Under the pieces are notes generated by a model that worked only from the letters and a program-made list of their open reading frames with translations, searched no databases and was not told where the DNA came from. From the NCBI GenBank assembly GCA_026398575.1, contig JAPLSP010000765.1:1-8344 (forward strand): 8,344 nt of DNA, read 5' to 3'. Numbering within the stretch: the stretch's first letter is position 1; each line of letters starts with the position of its first letter. This document shows positions 1 through 6,854 of the stretch, in pieces. A program made the position numbers and the translations under genes. This stretch comes from Candidatus Sumerlaeota bacterium. GTDB taxonomy: Bacteria > Sumerlaeota > Sumerlaeia > JADFCT01.

Positions 1-277
1 GCGGCGAATTCTCAATTTCATCGCGAGTCATGACTACCGTTTGCAGCAAGACACCGGAATCAAAGGAAACCACCCACGCGCAATAGCTGATTAGTTCTCT
101 GATTTGAATATCACGCTTCTCCACGACGACCAGCAAATCCAGGTCGGATTCTTCCGTAGCGTCGCCGCGCGCTCGTGAGCCATAGGCGATCACTTCCAAA
201 AAAGGCGCTGATTGATCGCGCATCAAATTGCGGAAGCGATCAACCAGCGCCTGATCATTGGGGGATAAACTTCGCAT
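1..277 (-). CDS. Nucleotidyltransferase domain protein (MNT/KNTase-like), C-terminus cut by window edge
   Basis: The 92 visible codons start at an ATG (275-277) and run off the left edge. Residues 32-50 read YGSRARGDATEESDLDLLV, the Pol-beta-type nucleotidyltransferase signature: G33-S34 bind the nucleotide phosphates, and D45 and D47 are the metal-binding aspartates. Proteins of this kind transfer nucleotides to small molecules, proteins or RNA, and many minimal ones are half of a HEPN/MNT toxin-antitoxin pair. Which applies here cannot be told, because the C-terminus and any HEPN partner would lie beyond the edge. The gene begins 2 nt after the pgk stop codon, so it is probably co-transcribed with pgk and may be translated by re-initiation. 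The first 60 bases sampled are about 48% GC, well below pgk, which suggests recent acquisition. The domain call is solid; the function is open. Confidence 0.85.
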   Translation of the reverse strand, partial: MRSLSPNDQALVDRFRNLMRDQSAPFLEVIAYGSRARGDATEESDLDLLVVVEKRDIQIRELISYCAWVVSFDSGVLLQTVVMTRDEIENSP

Positions 278-279
278 GG

Positions 280-1548
280 TTAGTTCTTGTCCAACACTTC
301 AAGCGGAGGCATGGCTTTGCCTTCGAGGTATTCAAGGCTGGCGCCGCCGCCGGTCGAGACGTGGGTCATCTTCGTATCGAGGCCCATTTCTTCGACCGCC
401 GTCGCCGAGTCGCCGCCGCCGATGACGCTGATGGCGCCCTTGCCGGTCGCATTGGCGATGGCGTTGGCCACGGCCTTGGTTCCCGCCGCGAACGCCGCCA
501 CCTCGAACACGCCCATCGGGCCGTTCCAGACGATGGTTCCGGCGCCAAGCAGCACCTTTTCATACGCGGCAATCGTCTTGGGGCCGATGTCCATGCCCAT
601 CAGGCTTTCGGGGATGTTCACATCCGTGAGGGGCGTGGCCGGACCGGTTTCTTTTTTCTTGAAATCGAACTTGTCGGTCGCGACGTGATCGCACGGCAGC
701 ATGATCTTGTCGCCGGCCTTCGCGAGGATGTCCTTCATCGGCTCGACTTGGTCGGCTTCCACGAGGCTTTTGCCGACCGCAACGCCTTTGGACTTGAGCA
801 GCGTATAAGCCATCGCGCCGCCGATCAGAATGCGATCCACTTTTTCGAGCAGTTTCGAGATCAGCTTGATCTTGTCGGAAACCTTGGCGCCGCCCAAGAC
901 AGCGACGAAAGGCGTCTTGGGATTCTTCAGCGCTTCGTCCAGATACTTGATTTCCTTCTCGACGAGGAAGCCCGCGACAGCCGGACCGCCCTTTTTCTGG
1001 ATGGCTTTGGGCACGCCATACATGCTGGCGTGTTTGCGGTGGCAGGTACCGAAGGCGTCGTTGACGTAAACCTCGCCAAGACGCGCGAGCGACGCGACGA
1101 AATCATCGTTTATCTTTTGTTGTTCGGGCGTGAGCTTCTTGTCCGGATTTTTCTTGGCTTTGTCCATGATCGTTTCGCCGGGATTGAAACGCACGTTTTC
1201 GAGCAGGACCACGTCGCCCGCATTCATCGCCGCGGCGATGGGGTCCATCTCCGGGCCCGCGATGCTTGGGGCCCCAAGTTTGACGGGCTTGCCCAGCAGC
1301 TGCGCGAGGCGTTCGGCGGCCGGCGCCAGCGAGAAATCCGCCTCATAGCCGTTCTCGGCGGGACGGCCGAGGTGGCTCATCAGGATCAGTTTTCCGCCCT
1401 GGTCCACGAGGCGCTTGATCGTCGGCAGCGCCTGCGCGATCCGGCGGTCATTGGCCACCTTGCCGTTCTTGATCGGAACGTTGAAGTCCACGCGCATGAG
1501 CACGGCCTTGCCCGCCACATTGATGTCCGCCACTGTCTTTGTCGCCAT
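280..1548 (-). CDS. pgk: Phosphoglycerate kinase
   Basis: Cytosolic glycolytic enzyme that transfers phosphate between 1,3-bisphosphoglycerate and ADP to give 3-phosphoglycerate and ATP. The 422-aa product has all family hallmarks: MRVDFNVP (18-25) and SHLGRP (58-63) for 3-phosphoglycerate binding, ENVRF (117-121), YVNDAFGTCHRKH (161-173), the hinge and nucleotide region around GGAKVSDK (219-226), WNGPMGVFE (341-349), the GGGDSATAV loop (377-385) and the C-terminal STGGGASLEYLEG (398-410). It is about 20-25 residues longer than common bacterial PGKs. The excess is a lysine-rich segment at about 125-147, between ENVRF and the VYVNDAFG region. The ATG at 1548 has a good AGGAG 8 nt upstream, but that site lies inside the last codons of the metallopeptidase gene, whose stop is 5 nt away. 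No separate leader exists, so pgk either belongs to that transcript or uses a promoter inside the upstream gene. No gap (GAPDH) gene adjoins it in this window. Confidence 0.98.
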   Translation of the reverse strand: MATKTVADINVAGKAVLMRVDFNVPIKNGKVANDRRIAQALPTIKRLVDQGGKLILMSHLGRPAENGYEADFSLAPAAERLAQLLGKPVKLGAPSIAGPEMDPIAAAMNAGDVVLLENVRFNPGETIMDKAKKNPDKKLTPEQQKINDDFVASLARLGEVYVNDAFGTCHRKHASMYGVPKAIQKKGGPAVAGFLVEKEIKYLDEALKNPKTPFVAVLGGAKVSDKIKLISKLLEKVDRILIGGAMAYTLLKSKGVAVGKSLVEADQVEPMKDILAKAGDKIMLPCDHVATDKFDFKKKETGPATPLTDVNIPESLMGMDIGPKTIAAYEKVLLGAGTIVWNGPMGVFEVAAFAAGTKAVANAIANATGKGAISVIGGGDSATAVEEMGLDTKMTHVSTGGGASLEYLEGKAMPPLEVLDKN

Positions 1549-1553
1549 CGGTA

Positions 1554-2984
1554 TTACTCCTGTGGTGAAAAATGGTAGTAACCGGGTATCTCATCCATGT
1601 TCTCATCAAATTCCTCGGGCCTGCACTTCAAATAGGCCGCCGCTGTTTCGTGCGTGATCAAACCTAGGTTTGCTGCTTGGGTCACAAGACAAGCGAAGTA
1701 CCCTCGCCTAGAGTATGGAACGGATTGCGGCCTGAAGTAGTCCAACGTAGGAGTTTCCCTACCAGTCCATTCGTCCGTTGGTTGAATATTATCAACCTTT
1801 AACTCGTCGAGCGGAATTGAGCGGTTAAGGCCATTCCAAATATGGTACTTGGCGCTAGTGTAGCTAATGCCAAAGGTGTCCATTACCTCCCGAAGCCCTT
1901 CGCTCATGTTCTTGCATCTTGAGAAAACTCGAACGGCTTCGCCTTGCGGGGCTATGAACTCAACGGCGAAAGCATTTGCTCTTTGCTCAATCCCATCTAG
2001 TTTCCAAGGGGCTTCCGCTATCTCCTGATAGCTATCCACCTTTAGCTTCTCAAGCTTTTGATCCGGATCCCAGAGCAAATGCCCCAATTCGTGTGCCAAT
2101 GTCACCCTCTGAACCCAAACATTCTTGTTGGCCCCTGCTATATTCACGGTGATGCCTCTGGCAGTGCCGTTAGCAACGGTTGCTCCCGCGAATGTAGGGG
2201 GGAGCGGGAGCCAAACGACTGAAATCCCAAGTCTTTTCTCAATGAATTCCCGAAGATTCTCAATAGGACGCTTGGGAGGGATGCCCAAGGCTTCTCGAGC
2301 CTTGCGAGCCAGGTAATAACCATGGAGCCACGCAGGATAGTTGGGTTCGCCATAGTTGTCTGAAGGAGTGAGCTGTGGAGGCCTTGCCATGCTTCGCTTG
2401 AAATGAGAAAGCCAGCGCCTGATATCGTTCTGTTTCCTAATAACCCATGCCGCTTCGCACAATTGCGCCACCGACCGTGTAGAGAACGGTCTCTTGTCCT
2501 GGCTCAATTCCCTCAATCTCACAGCGAGGCTCTTGTCCCCGCCTGCTTGCGGAACAAACGTTATGGATTGTTCATCCAACGCCATTGCTTGCGCTATTCT
2601 TTCTAGGATGCGAATGGGCGATCTTGTGTTTGCATCCTCGGCCTCCTTGACTTCCTGCTCTTTTACACCAGCGGCTCGTGCCAAATCCTTTGTGGATAGT
2701 CCCAGACTCTCTCGTCTTTTCCTAATCGTTATTGATGGTTCATCCCGGGTTGCCGGCAGGATTGCGCTCCCATAATCAATTACTTCTTGAAGGACCTTAA
2801 TGCCAAAAGCCTGATACGCCTCCCATGCAGATAAACGCCGCCCACTCGCATTCGGGTTGTCGAGTGCGAGCTGCCCCTGACTCCTCACAAAAATACATGA
2901 GGATGTGCGAGCTCGTTCCTCTGGACTGTTCCCTTTGCTGTCTGATCCGAATATCAGACTGAGTTCGTTTGTTATCTTTCCCAT
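1554..2984 (-). CDS. XRE-family regulator with ImmA/IrrE-type zinc metallopeptidase domain
   Basis: This 476-aa protein is predicted to bind DNA and cleave proteins. Residues about 84-140 form an XRE helix-turn-helix (IRKRRESLGLSTKDLARAAG and following). Residues about 220-345 form the COG2856 peptidase domain: HELGH at 298-302 supplies two zinc-ligand histidines and the catalytic Glu, and E333 in IEQRANAFAVEFIAP is the likely third ligand, so the active site looks intact. A helical tail (about 425-460, SRRGYFACLVTQAANLGLI) resembles the end of other XRE-ImmA proteins. The first 80 residues are not recognised. Family members cleave repressors (ImmA of ICEBs1, IrrE/PprI on DdrO) or act in toxin-antitoxin and phage-defence pairs. 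The ATG lies inside the end of the preceding gene (13-nt overlap) and has GGAAGG 9 nt upstream, so the two are co-translated. GC content (45-53% in sampled lines) is well below the neighbours. Target and partner role are unknown. Confidence 0.9.
   Translation of the reverse strand: MGKITNELSLIFGSDSKGNSPEERARTSSCIFVRSQGQLALDNPNASGRRLSAWEAYQAFGIKVLQEVIDYGSAILPATRDEPSITIRKRRESLGLSTKDLARAAGVKEQEVKEAEDANTRSPIRILERIAQAMALDEQSITFVPQAGGDKSLAVRLRELSQDKRPFSTRSVAQLCEAAWVIRKQNDIRRWLSHFKRSMARPPQLTPSDNYGEPNYPAWLHGYYLARKAREALGIPPKRPIENLREFIEKRLGISVVWLPLPPTFAGATVANGTARGITVNIAGANKNVWVQRVTLAHELGHLLWDPDQKLEKLKVDSYQEIAEAPWKLDGIEQRANAFAVEFIAPQGEAVRVFSRCKNMSEGLREVMDTFGISYTSAKYHIWNGLNRSIPLDELKVDNIQPTDEWTGRETPTLDYFRPQSVPYSRRGYFACLVTQAANLGLITHETAAAYLKCRPEEFDENMDEIPGYYHFSPQE
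1557..1561 (-). promoter_or_regulatory. Shine-Dalgarno of pgk embedded in the end of the upstream CDS
   Basis: On the minus strand the junction reads CAGGAGTAATACCGATG. AGGAG is formed by the final two sense codons (Gln CAG, Glu GAG) of the XRE-ImmA/IrrE gene, followed at once by its TAA stop. The pgk ATG begins 8 nt after AGGAG. Ribosomes finishing the metallopeptidase therefore terminate on the pgk initiation site, an arrangement typical of translational coupling. The sequence is seen directly; actual coupling is inferred. Confidence 0.75.
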
Positions 2985-3502
2985 GTTAGTTCGCCTTCCA
3001 AATAACGCAAAGGTTTTCCACTTTCCTCATCCCATCCCATGTTGACCACCCTATATCCAGCGGCCTCAAAAGCAGATGTGACGCTATCCAGTTCTGCCTT
3101 GCTTCGCGGCGTGTATCGTGACGAACCGCCATTTATTGCTATCCTCGTAGGATCAATAAACCATATCTCGCCTGCCGTATGGGCGTCTGCGCCACCAGTT
3201 AGATTTGTATGCGTCAACCTTTCTCCACTCAATGTCGTTCCCTTTGATGGATGCTCAAGAGCTATCGGCACATTGGCCTTGGCCACAACCCAGAGATATT
3301 TTGTTGCGCCGCTTCTTTTGTCATCGTGACTGGTTGGAGGGATTCCTTTTACAATCTCTTTGGCGGGTGGAATGGCAAATTCCAAAAGGCCATCCGCCGT
3401 TGCGGCTTGGGAAACCTCGTCCTTTGATCTCATCCGGCTGAGATCAGGCGATCTGACAGAAAACGCTTTGCGATGTTCGTGGCAGTACTCTGAAACGAAC
3501 AT
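2972..3502 (-). CDS. Uncharacterised protein encoded just before the XRE-ImmA/IrrE gene
   Basis: I do not recognise this family. I start it at the ATG at 3502 (176 aa) because GGAGG lies 5 nt upstream; a TTG at 3517 would add five residues. The product is soluble, with no signal peptide or membrane segment. The first half has a Cys-His-rich start (EYCHEH, 5-10) and a variable stretch. The second half looks like one compact alpha/beta domain: YLWVV (69-73), HTNLTGG (98-104), GEIWF (111-115), INGGSSRYTP (123-132), then a helix and YRVVNMGWDEESGKP (150-164). The glycine-rich NLTGG and GGSSRY turns may be a ligand or active site, but this is only a guess from the pattern. The 13-nt overlap with the metallopeptidase gene implies a functional pair. 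A toxin, an effector or the protease substrate are all possible. GC is about 45% in the sampled line. That it is a real gene is well supported; its function is not. Confidence 0.78.
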   Translation of the reverse strand: MFVSEYCHEHRKAFSVRSPDLSRMRSKDEVSQAATADGLLEFAIPPAKEIVKGIPPTSHDDKRSGATKYLWVVAKANVPIALEHPSKGTTLSGERLTHTNLTGGADAHTAGEIWFIDPTRIAINGGSSRYTPRSKAELDSVTSAFEAAGYRVVNMGWDEESGKPLRYLEGELTWER

Positions 3503-3599
3503 ATCTTCCTCCGCCAAGAACTTTGGACCATTTCTCAGGTGCTTCTCAACGTGAAAATTAAGGCATGCTATCTTTTTGAATGTGGATGGAGCGAATCCG

Positions 3600-3746
3600 T
3601 TTTCAGCGCTGACAGGATGCTCCTACCACCCTATGCTAAATTCCTCTACTGCAACCATGATGACTTACAGGGTTTCGTGCAGAGCTGAACATGGGAATCC
3701 AAGTTATAGCAACGCCCGCATCATGGTACACCTTGATCGCTGAAAA
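3600..3746. repeat. Two nested 9-bp inverted repeats
   Basis: The outer pair is TTTTCAGCG at 3600-3608 and its exact complement CGCTGAAAA at 3738-3746. The inner pair is ACCATGATG at 3654-3662 and CATCATGGT at 3719-3727. The spacings are unequal (45 nt on the left, 10 nt on the right), so this is not one simple stem. They could be operator half-sites or worn ends of a small mobile element. Chance remains possible. Confidence 0.35.
3703..3711 (-). promoter_or_regulatory. Possible extended -10 promoter for the cassette
   Basis: The minus strand reads TGCTATAAC, one mismatch from the extended -10 consensus TGnTATAAT. No convincing -35 box lies 16-18 nt upstream, which extended -10 promoters tolerate. 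It sits about 200 nt before the ATG at 3502 and between the arms of the inner inverted repeat (3654-3662 and 3719-3727). The XRE protein could bind those arms to regulate its own operon. The motif match is weak and the operator idea is inference. Confidence 0.3.
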
Positions 3747-3764
3747 TCCGCATCAGTCTCCAAT

Positions 3765-5240
<1,476 letters not shown>

Positions 5241-5267
5241 AATCGTTATACGATCAGATAAACTTTC

Positions 5268-5465
5268 CTAATTCCTCATTTGGTTTACTTTCTCCAATCC
5301 TTCTAAATAACAGAGAATCGCTTCTCGCGCATTGGCCAAGGCTTCTTCCTCGGTTTCTCCTTGTGTGAAGCATCCATCCAAAGCAGGAACGGATGCATTG
5401 AAGCCGCCTTCTTCCGCTTCCTGAAGAACCACCTCATATCCCGAATCCATTGCCGCCATCCTCAT
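5268..5465 (-). CDS. HicB-like small protein, orphan, between gatC and gatA
   Basis: This 65-aa protein is a single HicB-type domain of partial RNase-H-like fold: YEVVLQEAEEGGFNASVPAL (10-29), then DGCFTQGETEEEALANAREA and an ending CYLEGLEK. The pattern YEVVL-x-EGG-x-ASVPAL-x-GC-x-QGETEEEAL is diagnostic. HicB antitoxins neutralise the HicA mRNA interferase. No HicA-like ORF (a small dsRBD with a catalytic His) is next to it, and the protein ends before any ribbon-helix-helix or HTH domain. It is therefore an orphan antitoxin-like protein of unknown role. I choose the first of three close in-frame ATGs (5465) because GGAG lies 6 nt upstream; starts at 5459 or 5450 cannot be excluded. It begins 13 nt after the gatC stop and ends 27 nt before gatA. 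About 43% GC in the sampled line contrasts with gatA and gatC, which suggests insertion into an ancestral gatCA pair. Confidence 0.85.
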   Translation of the reverse strand: MRMAAMDSGYEVVLQEAEEGGFNASVPALDGCFTQGETEEEALANAREAILCYLEGLEKVNQMRN

Positions 5466-5478
5466 CCAAGTCTCCAGA

Positions 5479-5787
5479 TTACTCTTCCTGAATGATTTTG
5501 GGCACTTTGAAATAGCCGGCCTCGGATTCGGGCGCGTTAGCCAGCGCCTCTTCGTTGGTGAGCGAGGCGCGCGCGGCGTCTTCACGCAGGACGTTGACCT
5601 GCTTGATCGCGTGCGAGGTCGGCTCGACGCCCGAAGTGTCAAGCTCCTTGAGCTGCTCGATATAGCCCAGGATGGCGTTGAGGTCGCGCGTGTAATGCTT
5701 CAGGCGCTCGGCGTCGAACTCCAGGCGCGACAAAAGAGCCACATGGCGAACGTCATCTTCGCTGATGAGGATTTCAGACGCGCTCAT
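5479..5787 (-). CDS. gatC: Aspartyl/glutamyl-tRNA(Asn/Gln) amidotransferase subunit C
   Basis: GatC is the small subunit that wraps around the GatA-GatB interface and stabilises the amidotransferase. The 102-aa product matches throughout: DVRHVALLSRLEF (12-24), a helix with DLNAILGYIEQLKELDTSG, the VEPTSHA motif, NVLREDAARASL and the conserved C-terminal EALANAPESEAGYFKVPKII. The length is normal (about 95-100). The ATG at 5787 is 4 nt after the stop of the Tudor-like gene, whose final codons contain AAGGTGG, a usable ribosome site, so the two genes are tightly coupled. In most genomes gatA follows directly; here a HicB-like gene intervenes. Confidence 0.97.
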   Translation of the reverse strand: MSASEILISEDDVRHVALLSRLEFDAERLKHYTRDLNAILGYIEQLKELDTSGVEPTSHAIKQVNVLREDAARASLTNEEALANAPESEAGYFKVPKIIQEE

Positions 5788-5791
5788 GGCG

Positions 5792-6040
5792 TCAAACCAC
5801 CTTTTTCAGTTTGGCGTGGAGGACCATGAGCTTCTTGGGAGGCTCGCCGGGGAAGGAAACCAGCAGCTTTTGCTTGTCCCCGTTTCCCTGCTTATAAATG
5901 ATCGTTCCAATGCCCCATAAAGGGTGCTCGACTTGTTCGCCCTGCTCGAATTCGGGAACCGACGATTTAGCGTCCGGTTTGGCTTTGCCCGAAGAGCGTT
6001 TGGCTTTGTCGCCACCCGTTCCGGTTTCTTCGCTGGCCAT
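5792..6040 (-). CDS. Small stand-alone UvrD/PcrA C-terminal (Tudor-like) domain protein
   Basis: This 82-aa protein has a charged, probably disordered N-terminal third (residues 1-30, rich in Lys, Ser, Gly) followed by one compact beta domain: GEQVEHPLWGIGTIIYKQGN (33-52) and KLLVSFPGEPPKKLMVLHAKLKKV. The pattern GxxVxHPxxGxGTI then VxFxGxxxKKLxxxxAxLKKV matches the Tudor-like domain at the C-terminus of UvrD/PcrA helicases, which in PcrA contacts RNA polymerase. Here it exists without a helicase. By analogy it may bind RNA polymerase or nucleic acid, but this is inference; the match was made by eye. The ATG at 6040 has AAAGGCGG upstream. It overlaps nothing and ends 4 nt before gatC, so it belongs to the gatC operon. 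I would not call it CarD, which is larger and has a helical C-terminal domain. Confidence 0.75.
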   Translation of the reverse strand: MASEETGTGGDKAKRSSGKAKPDAKSSVPEFEQGEQVEHPLWGIGTIIYKQGNGDKQKLLVSFPGEPPKKLMVLHAKLKKVV

Positions 6041-6088
6041 GCTTCAGCCGCCTTTCTATGTAAGAGTGAGAATGCCTATCCGAGGTGA

Positions 6089-6772
6089 TTACCGCGGCTT
6101 GTCGTTTTCGTTTCTCATGTCCCATCCACTCGAATATTCACCGGTTGAGACGTCCGGCGGCGCCCACGTTTGCGGGGGTTCCAAGGCGCCCGGCTGCAAT
6201 GAGCGTGATTCGCCTGCAATCCGCAGCTCGCGCGGACGGCCGGCCAGATCCTGGCAGACAATCTCGAGGGAGGCGATCATATTCTCGCCGATGATTTTTT
6301 CGGTCTGTTCCGGAATGCGCCGCAGCAGTTCATTTTTCACGGGAACCCACGACTCGGGAACATCAATCTTCACCAGGATGCGCACGGCCACGCCGGCGCC
6401 CGCCCGCTGCGTCACGACCTGCATATCCACGATGCCTGGAATCTCCGCGCAGACCGAGCGGATGAACTTGCGGATGAACTGTTCGGAGACCGTGATGAGC
6501 CCCGCGCCTTCCGCTCTGGAAAAGGCGCCACGATCCGCGGCGCGCTGGCGCCACCACAATCCCAGTACCAGTAAAGGGAAGATCAGCAGATATCCATAAA
6601 TGATCGGGTTCAGCCACCAGCGGTAATAATGCAGGAGGTTAATATAAGTTTGAAGGAATTCCTTATTTATGGGCAGGATCAAGTACATGCGAACGAAACC
6701 ATAGGCAAACATCAGCACCAGCGACGTGGCGATGACATAAGGCAGAGAGACAAGTGTTTTAAGGAACGGCAT
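6089..6772 (-). CDS. AmaP-like membrane protein (alkaline shock response membrane anchor)
   Basis: In Staphylococcus aureus AmaP anchors the abundant protein Asp23 at the cytoplasmic membrane. This 227-aa protein has that layout: a first membrane helix at about 8-33, a short loop with aromatic residues, a second membrane helix at about 54-74 ending in GLWWRQR, and a cytoplasmic Asp23-related domain at about 90-175 (GLITVSEQFIRKFIRSVCAE, then VAVRILVKIDVPE and MIASLEIVCQDL). The last 50 residues are proline-rich, polar and probably disordered. The inside-positive charge after helix 2 supports a hairpin with both ends in the cytoplasm. The gene follows the Asp23/Gls24 gene by 82 nt, which supports the anchor role. 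The ATG at 6772 has AAAGGTGA upstream. Compared with typical AmaP, the hydrophilic tail and the longer inter-helix loop are distinctive. Confidence 0.8.
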   Translation of the reverse strand: MPFLKTLVSLPYVIATSLVLMFAYGFVRMYLILPINKEFLQTYINLLHYYRWWLNPIIYGYLLIFPLLVLGLWWRQRAADRGAFSRAEGAGLITVSEQFIRKFIRSVCAEIPGIVDMQVVTQRAGAGVAVRILVKIDVPESWVPVKNELLRRIPEQTEKIIGENMIASLEIVCQDLAGRPRELRIAGESRSLQPGALEPPQTWAPPDVSTGEYSSGWDMRNENDKPR

Positions 6773-6829
6773 GGCTGTTCACCTTTCTCAAAAGCGGGAT
6801 TCGACCGCGGTTATGTTTCTCAAGGCTGT

Positions 6830-6845
6830 CCGGCGCAGACGCCGG
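6830..6845 (-). other. Short GC-rich hairpin between the Asp23 and AmaP-like genes
   Basis: CCGGCG (6830-6835), a 4-nt loop and CGCCGG (6840-6845) form a perfect 6-bp stem in the 82-nt spacer. No T-run follows in the direction of transcription, so it is not a standard intrinsic terminator. It could be a processing or stability element that sets unequal levels of Asp23 and its anchor, or it could be chance in GC-rich DNA. Confidence 0.3.
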
Positions 6846-6854
6846 GCGGCGCAA

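Larger units (their letters stand above)
3503..3764 (-). other. Intergenic region between gatA and the accessory cassette
   Basis: These roughly 260 bp are the only long gap in the window. They hold a possible promoter for the cassette (3703-3711), two nested 9-bp inverted repeats (3600-3746), the Shine-Dalgarno site of the downstream gene, and an open frame continuous with that gene from 3622 down. I see no tRNA and no clear hairpin-plus-T-run terminator for gatA. The sequence is AT-richer than gatA and probably marks the junction between host operon and acquired DNA. Confidence 0.6.

Noticed and set aside
175..1578. Long plus-strand ORF of 467 codons opposite pgk
   Set aside because: It is the antisense shadow of a clear pgk gene in GC-rich DNA. 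Its product is rich in Arg, His, Asp and Gly with no recognisable domain.
3503..3517. TTG start at 3517 for the unknown gene
   Set aside because: It would place the strong GGAGG inside the coding region. The ATG at 3502 with GGAGG 5 nt upstream is the better start, although TTG is not excluded.
5268..5642. Longer 124-codon version of the HicB-like gene
   Set aside because: The extra 5' part overlaps gatC in another frame and translates to Arg/Pro/Ser-rich sequence. The ATG at 5465 with GGAG upstream fits the HicB domain boundary.
6830..6845. Hairpin as a rho-independent terminator
   Set aside because: The 6-bp stem is not followed by a T-run on the transcribed strand, so I list it only as a possible RNA element.
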